Shown in pieces: positions 1 through 11,500 of a DNA stretch of 64,000 bases (position 1 is the first letter of the stretch; each line of letters opens with the position of its first letter). The translations under genes and the position numbers were made by a program. Under the pieces are notes generated by a model. That model was not told the origin of the DNA, made no database searches, and saw only the letters and a program-made list of their open reading frames with translations. Origin of the DNA: Theristus sp. LFF4_11 (lineage: Eukaryota > Nematoda > Chromadorea > Monhysterida > Xyalidae); contig JASANC010005725.1 in NCBI GenBank assembly GCA_030248135.1, positions 1-64,000 on the forward strand, read 5' to 3'.

Positions 1-1150
1 CTAGGTTTTTTTTTCAAAAAGTCGGTTCTGCAATTTGCAGAAATTTCGTAAAAAATTTCTGCAAATAAAATTTGGTTTCTGCAAATTTCAAAAAAACATG
101 ACGAAAATGGTTTTTGTGCTTGTTTAATGTCATTTTTTTCGTTCTGAGCATCATTTCTTAACGATGCTCAGAATTGCAATTGCCAATTGCATCGTCTTAC
201 CGCAAATTTTTCAAAAATTCAGAAAAAAACACCAAAACCAAACCAGATTGCCAAACCGAACAAATCACCAATCATTCGTTTCAAATCATTCAACCTAACA
301 ACAACACAATATCAAATGAAAACCCTCATAGCTCAAATTCCGCAATCAAAGCGATGGCTTCGGTCGGTTCGACGTTCTCAAAGGTGCAGTTCACTTTGTT
401 CGGTTTGATTTTGTATCGCCTCTTTGTTTTCATCCCCAGATACTGCATGCTTGCCTGCAGTTATACTCGGACCAGGGAACTGAATTCGTTCGCATTTGAA
501 TCGTTTCCATTCATCAGCGATACTGCCCTTGCCCGGCAAAATTGATGAATAAAACTGGTGCAGATACAGCAGATCGGCATTTCCGTACACCAGCAGCTGT
601 TCAGATCCATCTATCTTAGACGGCAGAATATTTTGGCAGCCTTGAGAACGTTGTGCGTGTCTTCGAATCGATTGCTGAGATTCTCGACAAGCTCGACGAC
701 AAACTTGCGCACCGTACCTCCGCCAATGTCTTATTTTTGTATCTTCTGTTGTGTGGATGATGGATCACTTCATTCTAATTCCAAACAGAAAGCCTAACAG
801 CAAACAATAATTGAATCAATAATGATCAACAAACAATAATAATAATTGAATTTCTGTTTTATTTTTCGAATTTGAAATACTCCGATTTTCTTCACGAAGG
901 CAAAACAAAACGCCAATCATTGCGCTACAGCAACCGCCGAAACAGCTGTTTTTGACAAAAAAACTATTTGAAATTTCTTCCATGATGGCGTGAAACCTCA
1001 GTTAAGCGCTGAGCACAAAATGAATATTGCAGAACCAAAGTTTGTATGCAAATCTGTTTCTGCAATTTGCAGAAATCTACTAAAAAATTTCTGCAAACGG
1101 TCCAAAATTTCTGCAAAAAACCGACGTTTTTCTGCAAAAAAACCCAGGAC
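1..1150. mobile_element. Probable decayed hAT-type DNA transposon with subterminal repeats
   Basis: The first bases of the window (CTAGGTTTTTTT...AAAGTCGGTT) read as an imperfect inverted copy of the sequence ending near 1,148 (complement CCTGGGTTTTTTT...AACGTCGGTT). Between them, both ends carry many copies of a short word, TTTCTGCAAA or its complement (about 25-90 and 1,060-1,140), including the palindromic CTGCAATTTGCAG at about 30 and 1,062. Clustered subterminal words like this are typical transposase-binding sites of hAT elements. The interior holds a hAT-like transposase relic at 378-735. No target duplication can be tested because the left end lies at the window edge. Confidence 0.5.
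378..735 (-). pseudogene. hAT-family transposase relic (C-terminal region), frameshifted
   Basis: Read on the minus strand, 735 to about 630 encodes KFVVELVENLSNRFEDTHNV followed by LKAAKIF. After a one-base frameshift near 620-635 the frame continues as SEQLLVYGNADLLYLHQFY, then SSILPGKGSIADEWKRFK, and drifts off by 378. The layout (a FVxxLVxNLxxRFED block, then YGNxxLxxLxxxY and a DEWxxFK block) is the one I know from the C-terminal part of hAT transposase-like proteins such as the ZNF862 type. There is no start codon, no N-terminal domain and no intact dimerisation region, so it is a dead fragment. Confidence 0.65.
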
Positions 1151-1302
1151 ACGACACTTAAAAAATGGCCACGCGATTTAGAAATCGTGTCGTATGTGCT
1201 ATCTTAATGCACGGACACGATTAGTTTGCGTACGGGATTTAGAACGACGTCTGTGCGTGCGGACAAAAAACTAAATGGTGTTTCCGCCTTTAGATTTAAC
1301 CA

Positions 1303-1854
1303 ATCAATCTCAGTAGCGAAAGCGGGACCTCGGGTGAGGGGGGGAGTGTTTGCCTAATTTTAGAGGGGGGGGTCAGGTGCCTTCTCGGTGAGGGGGGGGG
1401 GTCACGGGCAGCAAATTTTCCTGAGGGGGGGGGGGGGTGCACTGGCAGAAAAATTTCGTGAGGGGGGGGTGCACGGGATCGCACGGGTAATACCAAATTT
1501 TTGCCTTAGAAAAACACAGAAATTCTTGTAAAATACAGAATATTTTGTGCAAACAAGCTGCTTGTTTGGTCAGAAACAACAAAATCTATGCAGGGACAGA
1601 CACAAACGTCAAGAAAAATGCAAAATATTCGGTATTTTTGGAAAAAATTGAGATGAGATTGACCACCGTGAGGGGGGGGTGCGATCCCGTGTTTTCTCGC
1701 GGAGGGGGGTGGGGGGGGGAGTCTAGTACCCGTGTCGAGGTAAAGGGGGGAGGGGGGGTACACGGGTATCTGCCCGTGCACGGGCAGGATTTTCGGCTGA
1801 GGGGGGGGGTGGACCCCCCTCCACCCCCCCCGCACTTTCGCTACTGATCAATCT
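1303..1854. mobile_element. Non-autonomous hAT MITE packed with oligo-G tracts
   Basis: A 536-bp element (1,311-1,846) begins CAGTAGCGAAAG and ends CTTTCGCTACTG, a perfect 12-bp terminal inverted repeat. It is flanked by the exact 8-bp direct repeat ATCAATCT at 1,303-1,310 and 1,847-1,854. An 8-bp duplication with CA..TG termini is the hAT signature. The interior is dominated by runs of 7-12 G on the plus strand in loose tandem units (GTGAGGGGGGGG plus GCACGGG), interrupted by about 180 bp of ordinary AT-rich sequence. There is no coding capacity. The open frames here are proline- or glycine-rich artefacts of the G runs. Confidence 0.85.
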
Positions 1855-1938
1855 ACATTCCACATCTGTACGTTGCCACAGTGTCAGGTGCAGGGTTGTA
1901 GTTAGTTGATCTGCCAAATTTAAACAAATGGGCAAATA

Positions 1939-2585
1939 CAGTCGAACTCTAAATCATAGGGAATCAGCTGATTCGTTCGTGATGGTGATTACGGTATGCA
2001 TGCTTTATGTGCAAACCAACTCCGCCCCACAGGGCACAGCAATGCTTGCACAGAAACATAGTTGTTCCAGAGCCGAGGGGTTGGGGGGGGGGGGACGATA
2101 TAGATAGCTGGAGCAAATTTTCCAGATAGATAGGTGGAATTTTTTTTGGGGGGGGGGGCGCGGTGGGGGCATGTGACTGGCATGTGGGGGGGGGTGGGAT
2201 GCAAAATTTTGAAATTCGATAGATAGATAGCTAAAACGCTAAAAAGCTATAAAAACAGCAAAATAATGCTAAAAATACACTAAAAATTAAGTATAAACGC
2301 GTATTTTACCTAAAATTAGCAAAATTTTTAAGAATTCCGAGCAAAAATGGTCAATTTTGGTCAAAAATTGACTCATTTTATGTATTCGAAGACAAAAATT
2401 TTCAGATAGATAGATGGCTGAGATTTTTTTTAGATAGATAATAGCTGAGCCAAAAAACCTGTCTGATAGAGATAGATTCGAATTTTTTTTGGGGGGGCCG
2501 GCCCCTCCCCCAGGCCCCTCCTGGAACAACTATGCACAGAAAGCATTATCACCAAGCTGATTCCCTATAATCTAGAGTTCGACTG
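1939..2585. mobile_element. TA-type MITE (related to the 12.65-kb copy) with G-rich and GATA-repeat interior
   Basis: The left end CAGTCGAACTCT..CATAGGGAATCAGCT (from 1,939, preceded by TA) is matched in inverted orientation by AGCTGATTCCCTATAATC..AGAGTTCGACTG ending at 2,585. The same ends, and the inner word GCATGCTTT..GTGCA, occur in the compact copy at 12,655-12,832, so this is a second family member. The interior is expanded to about 650 bp: a second inverted pair (AGTTGTTCCAG.. and ..CTGGAACAACT) encloses runs of 9-12 G, scattered GATAGATA tracts and a C-rich block. The right-hand TA is mutated to GG. Confidence 0.65.
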
Positions 2586-2799
2586 GAGCAAAAAAACAAA
2601 AAAAAATCCATGCCCCCTGCACAGGTAAGGTAAACAGTAATTCAAATTCAATTCGGATGGGATGGGACAGGGTTTGGCAGAATTTTTTTTGACGCAAAAA
2701 CCGTGCGTCAATAAGGAAAAATAATTTAGGCTGGAGGACGCAAAAAATTCGGTTGTGGGATCTCATAAGTGTTGCATGGCGTTGGCATCACTCCAGTGA

Positions 2800-3111
2800 T
2801 TGATTGGTCTATTCGCGCCATTATTGACCGCGCGATCGTGGACAAACAGCAAACGCACCAGTTTCCTATACTCCACGAATCAAGGCTGCAGAATTGTGTA
2901 TGCAGATTGCACTCCCAACAAACAGTGTTTTTGTTTGTTCAGCGCGTTCATGGTGCCGACGCCTGACCTGTGGGCCGAATATCTGGCGTCCAGTCGCGAA
3001 TACTCTGTGCAGAATCCGATTGAGCGCGATTTTCTTGGTCAAAAAGTGCGAGACACGTCCGCACCGCCACCATTGAATGTTTTCCAGCCGTATGTGCGAT
3101 CGAACCAATGA
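2800..3111 (+). CDS. Last exon of an unrecognised gene
   Basis: An open frame ends with TGA at 3,109-3,111. The most coding-like part follows a good acceptor (TTGTTCAG, exon from 2,943) and reads MVPTPDLWAEYLASSREYSV, then NPIERDFLGQK and PPPLNVFQPYVRSNQ. The frame is also open back to about 2,800 (QGCRIVYADCTPNKQ...), so the exon may be longer. Upstream lies a MITE, and I could not find earlier exons with matching phase; the gene probably begins left of the window or inside repeat-disrupted sequence. I do not recognise the family. It could be a decayed 3' fragment rather than a working gene. Confidence 0.4.
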   Translation: MIGLFAPLLTARSWTNSKRTSFLYSTNQGCRIVYADCTPNKQCFCLFSAFMVPTPDLWAEYLASSREYSVQNPIERDFLGQKVRDTSAPPPLNVFQPYVRSNQ

Positions 3112-3243
3112 AAAATATTCGTCAAGAAATAATGAGATCATCCTGAGCTGTGAATAATATATCAACCGGTTGCTAGATTAATTTACATAAATCACTCCGT
3201 AGCTTTAGTTTTGCCGTGAATTATTTGATTTTCAATTGACAAA

Positions 3244-6200
3244 ATGAGTGACTCTGATGATTTCGTGTCGCCGCCGACCGCAAAATTGGTGCACTGCAAT
3301 AAAAGAAATGACAATTCGTTGGAACAAGCAGCGTCGTCGAAATTGAGCAATCGGCTGTTTCAATCATTGGCTGCTTCTGCTGCACATTCAGTGAAAACGA
3401 ATTTCAAACCAAACATGCCACGTGAAGAAACAGAGGCAACGGAAATGCAGTGAGTTTGGTTGCCTGTCGTCGTTTACAGTTCACTTAAGGAGCATTCATG
3501 CAGACTGCAGTGACCGTATGGCATACTATGTTTAACACAGCGACGCGTCACTAAATACTGCTTCATGAATGCCGCATTTCATTGCATTACATGAATCTAG
3601 CGGGCTGATTGCAGATGGTGCTACCAATCATCACGTCCAATTCAAATGTACCCAAGATAAGCCAATTGGCTATTACGTACACTAACGCAATAACAAAAAT
3701 TCTAGACCATCAAATTCACATCGCAACGAAGACGAACTGCAAAGTTCCAAATCACCAGCGGAGCAAAACGATTCGACTGTGAACTCGTGTCTGATCTGCA
3801 AAGCATCGCTCAGTCATTACAACGTGCAGCAGCAAACTGAGCACATAAATCGGTTTGATTGTATTTAACATGATAACTTCTGAATTGTTGATGTTGAAAT
3901 TTGTTTGGAACATTGCTTGATGCCGAGAAACTGTTTGCTTGCAGTTGTTTGGACAGCCAGGAACAGCAAAGCACGTTTGCGAGGTCCCGCGAATCGTACG
4001 ATCAGACAATTGATTGCGCCATCTGCGGTCAACCGCTCGCACCGAATCCTCTGGTTTGTTCTCTTTAGCAACCAAGGAGCACCATTTTTTTGTTGCAATA
4101 AACCGCAATTATGGTTGCAGTTTCTTGTTTTTGATTTGATTTTCAGCGCTTGCTCTTTTCAGTTGCGCAAATCGCACGTGCAGCGCTGTGCACAGCAGCA
4201 CAAAATCAACGTGCCCAGCATCGTTCAGCTGGTCGACGTGCAAGAAAAAGCTGCGCGCGCTCGAAAGGCACACGGACTGGCACACACCAGGTGTGCTGAT
4301 GCGCCTTTGCTCAGTTTTCGAGTTTTTCAAAGTTGGGAATCGATTTCGAAAGGATGGTAACTGTTTTGTTGTTGAAACTGATGCATTTTAGCGCTAAAAT
4401 GCCCCGTTTGGCTGATCACACGGTGAAAGCGTTGAAAGCACGAAAAGACGTTCCCAAAAAGTTGGTTTTCTACACAATGTCTTTTTGTGGCGTCGTCCAT
4501 TTGTTAGCAAACGCTCAATTCTGGATTTTATTGTGTCAGTAAACACGCGGAACAGCTGCATCTGGCGAAGGCGCTTTCTGAGAGTGTGCGGTCTCCAACG
4601 TGCTCGCTCTCAGGCGCTGACTGTTCCACTGTGGCACCGTCCGCGGTAACTTGAATAAATGCTTTTTTTATCATCAAATGCGCAAAGTCGAAAGTTGTCG
4701 TCGTCATGAACATGGCCAATGAATAAGTGAACCGAAACTCTGACTTTTCCGCTTTGCGAGATTTGTGTGCAAATTGTTTTCCAGTGCGGTCGCCGCAAGC
4801 AAACGCCGAGAGAAAAATCGTGGTCATCACGCCCGCTCGAGCAAGCCACCGACGTGCACCGACTGCTGCGTGCGCGTCTCGCTCGCTCGTCTGCTGCTGC
4901 GGATCCGTCGGGCTCAACAATTCCAACGGTTACCGATGATACTCGGCCGAAATTCACGGAACCGACGTCGGGTCACGATCGAACGGTACGAAACAGAAGG
5001 GGTAACATCCGTTTGTTGGAAGCTGTCGGACAACGTTGACTATTTAATCGCGAGCTTGTTCTGCAAACACCGATAGTAACAAATCGAGACGGCTTGTGAA
5101 CGACCGAACGTAATCTATTGAGCTTTTTGAATTTCATTGAACTTCTTGCAGACTTCCGTCTGGTCAGACGCATGCGCGCAGTTTTCAGCAAAGGTACAAC
5201 ACCAACCGGGGTCATTTTACAAGGTTTTCTTTCATTCTTTTTTTTGTGTGAACAAATGAGATTTTGGTGCGATTTTCAGCTGTCAATGTTGGAGGCTTTG
5301 TCTGCTGACATGGAGCGCCTTTTCGCGTGTCACCAGCACTCGAGCAATCCGCCGGCGACGTGCGTCGTGCGATCGGCGCTGGATGCGACGGTGCAGCGGA
5401 CTGTCGATGCTGACCTCGTCAGTGTCCGCTGTCCTGCGCTCCTCAACGTCAGTCGTACTCCGATGGCGCCTGTTTGTTTCAAACGTCTCGTTCATAATAT
5501 GCCTTTAGATGCGTTGCGACGCCGTGACTTTTGCCAAAATGTAAAACTGAAATATTCAGGAATGCATTCTGGAGGACAACGGAAATCAACGGATTCTTCA
5601 GTTGGATGCCAATCGGGCCGTCATAAATGCGTTGTTGCTGTTCATTTATGCTGGTCGCGTTGAGGCGCTCAGTAGTGAAAATGCAAAGACGTTGGCTGCG
5701 CTGGCGGAGAGGTGCGTTTGAAAGTTTTCTTAGCGATTTTTTGTGAAGAATTTGTTGATTTTTTAAGAATTGTTCAAAATTAGAATTAAAACAGCTTTTT
5801 TTCACAATTTTCATGCAATATGATTTCTTTCAGGCTCGGTCTAACACAGCTATCGAAGCAGGCAGTGTTGGCATTAAGTCAAACGAAGCAACAACCGACA
5901 GCCACGAGAAAATCTGCAGAATCTGTGGATCCGCAAGCGCTCGACCAGGAAATGCTGCAAGAGCCAGCGGAATGCAGCACTGAAAACGAGGACAGCAAAT
6001 CGCTCGATCGGTTTTTCATGACGCAAATCACCGACAAAGAACACGCGGATTACATGGCGTTGTCTCAGAAATCACCTTCACTTCCGCAGTCAAACAGTGC
6101 CAATAGATCCGCAGCTGTAAGCTTGAATGACATGAACAGGGACAACTTGCATCCGCGGTCTCCTGAGGTGCAAGAATCGCCAAAAACGCGCGTGAACAAC

Positions 6201-8267
6201 AGCAAAAACAGCACAATTGATTTGTTCGATGAAACCGAGATGTTGCTGCAACAGTTGCCGCCAACCGAAACACCAACCACCAGAAACGCATGCTCACCTT
6301 TGGCTCTAGTCTCACCCGTAAACACGGATGATGCTCAAAACGTTCACCCCTCAAGTGACGCAACAGAAACAATCGCAGCTGAATTGCAGCACTCGCCCAT
6401 TCTGAGTTCGACTGGAAATATGGACGCGATGGAACGCACGCCGGCTGACTGGCACGACGAGTGGGCGGACTTTTGCTCGGACCCAGCGGCCACCGATTTC
6501 AACTGTACTCCGTTGTCGACCATGCCCATGCCGAAAGCCACTGGTGGCAGTAACGTTTCGAAAAACACTCTTAGTAAAGAGGGGGCAAGCAGAACTGTAC
6601 AACAAGTTCAATCAACCGACACTCCGAAACTTCCCCGGACAAAATTGTGCCACACCACCGTGGGCAACGTTTGCACCCCGGACTGGTCGGACAACAGCTT
6701 AGCGAAACTCTCATTATCAGAGTTGCAGTCGAAGCAAACGGCAAACGCAACCGACACTCGTCAGTCTTCACGTGCAAACAGAAACGCAGCGACAATGCGA
6801 GGCCCCAGTTCTCGCGCTGCTCCAACAACGCTACGGAGAACAAAGTCTCAGCAGCAGCATCCGCTGCACACTGATGTGCAAGTGCTGAAGCACGAATCGA
6901 CCGTCGAAACACCGCCGTTGAAACGTTACGCTTCTGATCGGCAGTTGCTGAAGAAAACACTCGGGCCAGGAGTGCAATTGATAAAAACGGAGAATGTCAC
7001 CCCGATGCCCGAGTTCACCGCAATGCGCACGCCAGAGTTGAAAGTTGGTTCAATTTATGTGAACATGATTCAATAAACCAAGCTCCAAAACTTCCAAAGT
7101 TCCAAGCAGACAAGAAGATGGCGTGTTTCAGAACGAGCTCAGTCGTCACGGCGTTCGGCCGCTTGGAAGAAAACGAGCGATTGGGCTGCTCAGAGAGATT
7201 TACGAAGCGACGCATCCCGGTTGGTGTGGCTTGTTGTCGTTGTTGGTCATTGAATGCTGTTGGTTCGTTCGTGCCGTCCTGCAAACAAACGCCATTGACA
7301 ACAACGTCTTCAGTTTCATTCCGATTTCAGTGGTCGAATTCGACGTTCCAACAACGAAGCAAAACGATTGCTCTGATCCAGTCTCGCCCGCGAAAAGCGA
7401 CATCAGCACGTGCAGCACAGAGGAGGGCAGCGCAGGAGACGTCGCTGAAGAGTCGATGTTGTTCGGTGAGGTGGAAGCAGCCGAGCACATGGCCGCTGGT
7501 GGCGATGCGTCTGACGGCAAGGTGAGTGGGGCTGACTGACATCAAAAGGCTGCTGGGTCAGTTCTGCAACCTCTCGCTTGATTTTGATCTGTTATATTGA
7601 CTTGTGCAGTAATGGTGTTTTAGTTTTTTTGGGTGAATGAGTCGAGTGTGATAGGGTTTTGATGCGTCGAATTCATGACGGACTTAATTGTGTTCAGGAA
7701 AAGAACGCGCTGATCGCTGATCTGATCAAGTGGCTGCGCTCACCGTCGCAGTCGGATTTGTTGCACAAGATTTTGATGTTTCAAGTAGGGCAGGGTTTTG
7801 CTCGTCACGGTTTGTTTGTTGTTGTTCTTCAATCAAACCCCTTGTTAAAACTGTAAACATCCACGAAACACTCTTCAGCCGATCGGCTTCGAGTCGACTT
7901 ATGAGCGTTTCAACGTGCACATGCAAACGCAGCAGCAGCAGCAACAGCTGGAGTTCAGTGCGTCGCAGATGCAACGAAAGTGGCGCGTTTCAAAGAAGAC
8001 GATGACAGATTTTTTCGATGATCAAGTTTGTTTCTGTTGGAGGCGTGTTGAGGGCTGAAAGATGGGACATGTGTGTGGGAGTGGGACGGAATAGTTTCTT
8101 CCTTTCTTGAAGTGAATCTGAGCTGGCATGACGGTAAAGATCGGATCGCACATTACAAAATTGTTATTCAGGGCATAACATTCGTTTTCGAGGCCGACAA
8201 CGTCGGATGGAAACAGAAAAACCGAAGAAAACAGAATTCTAATGCAGCGGTAAAAGCATCGAAGTGA
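3244..8267 (+). CDS. slx4: SLX4 structure-specific endonuclease scaffold (HIM-18/BTBD12 family)
   Basis: Sixteen exons: 3244-3449, 3706-3852, 3945-4053, 4163-4290, 4392-4460, 4540-4645, 4785-4985, 5152-5193, 5280-5471, 5560-5711, 5834-7043, 7132-7219, 7331-7521, 7698-7784, 7879-8025, 8172-8267; all phases agree, giving about 1,056 aa. SLX4 is the nuclear scaffold that binds SLX1, XPF and MUS81 nucleases for Holliday-junction and crosslink processing. Seen: tandem UBZ4 fingers (C97-C100-H115-C119 and C142-C145-H159-C163), a BTB domain at about 337-480 split over three exons, a long disordered exon, then the SLX4 conserved C-terminal domain TPELKNELSRHGVRPL (from about 850) ending in IYEATHP. 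The tail QGITF plus a basic stretch matches the family C-terminus, which fixes the last exon. The acceptor at 7,131 and donor at 5,471 were chosen over alternatives because they restore family motifs. A short poly-Q (CAG/CAA) sits near the C-terminus. XPF- and MUS81-binding motifs were not identified. Confidence 0.93.
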
Positions 8268-8451
8268 TTTTTCTTGTTTTTTTTTGATGTGCACGCTTTG
8301 AAATATTTTAGTCATGCGATGGAAATATTGTACAGAACGACTTTTGTGTGCTCTTTGCCATTTGATGTTTTGAAATTGTTTTTAGTCACGTTGTCTGAAG
8401 TGCACGGCGTTGATTTTCGCCGTGATATCTGATCTAACATGTGGCCGTGGC

Positions 8452-8457
8452 AATAAA
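8452..8457 (+). promoter_or_regulatory. Poly(A) signal downstream of SLX4
   Basis: AATAAA lies about 185 bp after the SLX4 stop and about 110 bp before the first in-frame ATG of the zinc-finger gene. The roughly 300-bp gap between the two plus-strand genes is short enough that co-transcription is possible, but nothing in the sequence proves it. Confidence 0.45.
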
Positions 8458-8565
8458 ATGAAGGAAATTTGGAAACGGTGTTCATCTTTGGATGCATCAG
8501 TTTAATGATCAGAAACTGAGCTCAGCTCAGGACCACTATCTGAGGTACCTTTTGTGTTATTGATA

Positions 8566-11500
8566 ATGCATTTCCGTCATCCATCGATGTTTGTACCGGT
8601 GCTGCGTAGCTTGCAATCGGCGGTCAACAGGGACAGAGAGAGAGCGTGGGGCATGTTCAGCTCCAGCGGTCAACCGCAGAAAGCACGACGCACGCCGAAG
8701 CACAAACCGAGCCGGGGTCCGCAAGCGCAAAATCGATATTCGATCTGTGCCGACTGCGGCATCGCATTCCGCTACCGACAGTCGTACGAACAGCATTTGC
8801 GGGAGGAGCACGACGCTGATGGCTATTTGAGGTCGGCGACTTTTTGTGCTTATCCGTTGTTTGCATTGTTGATCTCGCTTTCACAAACGTTTTTCGGCCG
8901 GTGGTCTGCTGACAGTTTTCGTTCACCGTGGTTCCATATAAAGTTATATCAGCAAAAGAGCAATCGACGCAACAGATCTTGCTCGCCTGAAGATTGCTAC
9001 AGTGATTTTCTGGTGTTCCACACACTTGTTTCTGTTCGACCGTAAAAAACCTTTCGTTTACAACAACAAACATTTCATTCGATTCATCAAATTAGCTCTT
9101 CCGAATTGAACTCAAGCGACAACATCAGATTTCCGGTCACTTTTGTGTTGCTCTTTTCGGTGCTTTGCAACGTTGCTGCGATTCGCTTGAAAACGTGGAT
9201 CCAAAACCACTGGAAAACGAAACAGTTCGGTGTCCGTTGCTGGTGTGGGTAGTGGCCACGTGTGCCAGCGTCGACCGAATATCTGTTGTTTAGAATTTCA
9301 GAAAAACTGACATTGGATAGTGGGTTTAGTGGGTTCATCCAGCTTTTTTGCTAGAAGTCGGCAAAAAGCATTTTTATCGGTTACAATTATAAAACCGATT
9401 CGAAAACCGTTGCCATTGTTGATGTCCGGCAAACCGTCAATACGAACAGGGGCAAATTGGCAGTTCAATTGTGCACCTGTGCCAAATTGTCGCGCACGGA
9501 TCCAGTGTCGTACGAGAGCACTTGCTGCGTTCGATATCGTTCGTTGAAGGCGATCGATTCAATGGTTGTGCGATTCGTGATCAGATAGTTCCATTGGATC
9601 ACTGAGAACGGCAGCAGCGTGCACAGTGAATATAGCAAACAGATGGCCTGCAATCATCCGTGGCGGTTGTTTGTCTGGAAATGGCTGCCGGCAGACGGCG
9701 TAGTTTTTGGCTCATAAAAATTCAGAGCCGGAAACTGAGGCCTGAAAAGCCAGTCAAAATCTGCAATCTGATCCAACCGTCGATTGATTTATCGATTGAT
9801 TGTAAAGTCGCACGAGGACGAGATCACCTGGATGACACAACAGACGACGACGACCACGATTGCATCTGCGTGTCCGTCCGTCCCGAGCAAGCTGGGTGCG
9901 TTGTTTTGTGTTCGCCATACGAACGCGTGCATCGGCATGAAACAGACGACCACGCCGGTGCACACGATCAGTCCGTAGGTCAGGAACAGCACGAACGCCT
10001 TTTGGTTGGCGCCGTGCACGCAGGTGCCGAGGATGTAGCAATGGTGGTCCATGCGAGGCACGCAGCGGCCACCTGCACAAAACGAGCATCGGCTTGCCAT
10101 TGGCGTTTGTGGAGCCACAGTGCATCTCGGATACCGTCACCGGACCGAGCAACCTAAATGGCTCATTTCGTTGATGCGGCTCGTTTAGGCGCAGTAATCG
10201 ATTCATTCAACTGCGTTACAATCGGATGCCGTTGAATTTGCGCATCGACGTTTTATGCCCTAACGTGACCGACTGATTCTAGTCGGCCTGGCCCTTGTGC
10301 TTGCCAACATTCAACCGCCCATCGAACCAGCCGCAAGCGACGCAGACACTAACACAGCACTAACACTGGCTGCAGTGATGTGTGCGATCGGGCTTGATGC
10401 AGTTGCAGCGATCGCAGTAGTTGACGACGGCGACCACGCCGTGCCTGGGGTGCTGCTGCACGATGTGGTCGTGCACACTGAGCGCGTGCCGCTCGAGGCG
10501 CCCGTGGCGACGCTCGTTCTCGGCGTAGAACGTCTCGTGCACGCTCTCGCGCGTCATGCGACTGCCACCGCTGAGCGGCGGACAACTGCAGTGTGGCGCA
10601 GTGCAGTGGTGATTGGTTACACTGGGCTGGTGATTGGTGATTACCCCACACCACTGCTTATGGCACCCCACTCTTACCATGTCTTCTCCACTAAATTTGG
10701 ACGCCTGTACCAAACTGTATGGTTCAGTTTTACAGAAAACTCAAGAATCAGATCAACGAAGTCCCCAACACCCATTCAAGCCCAATGCCTTCGGCCGAGT
10801 TGAAGACGCCGAAGACAGGACTCACAAGAATTCACGTGGTATGTTCGGCTGCGGTATACGCACAGCGCTCAGCAACGCCCAAAGTGCCGCGAATATCATC
10901 GAATGGAACCAGACGATCAGCACGATTTTGCCTGCAATTGACGGCACAAAGAACGCGGCGAGTGTGGACAGGCCGAATATGTAGCCGGCCGTGAACAGGA
11001 CGGCGCACGTCACGGCGAACCAGCGACGACACCTGGTGGTTGTGGGGAACATTGGAAAATGTGCAAAACAACCAAATACGCCAGATTGAAACTGAAAAAT
11101 GCAAAACTTCGTATTTTGACGTTCATTTTCCTCAACCAACACGTGCCAAACCAAAGTTGTTTTACCAATTGAAGACAGGTCTGTCGTGAACGACCATTTG
11201 TATCGTCTGCGATGCCTGTGTCGCGTTCTTTGCACCGTGATTACTGTTCGCTTGTGTTGCTGATGATTGAGTGCTTGCTGATTGGTCATTGGTGGTCAGC
11301 AGAGCAGCAGACTGCACACGAGAAGAGGAGGCTGTTCGCGATTGGCCAGATTGCAACGATGATGATGATGACATGACGGCAGAAAATTAGGATGGGATAC
11401 AAAGCGGTCGTAATAGAAATGTTGGCCTGTGTTTCGCTGTTGGTATTGTGCCTTCATAGTACCCCTCATAATTGATACACACCCCCACTTTCCCGGGTCG

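Noticed and set aside
1296..1847. Proline- and glycine-rich open frames over the G-run region
   Set aside because: They exist on both strands purely because G/C runs contain no stops; the region is a MITE.
5472..5540. Longer SLX4 exon 9 reading through to 5,540
   Set aside because: It would leave a 19-bp intron. Ending at 5,471 gives an 88-bp intron and restores the BTB fold sequence.
8026..8058. SLX4 stop at 8,056-8,058 by read-through
   Set aside because: The spliced last exon at 8,172 supplies the family-conserved QGITF plus basic tail.
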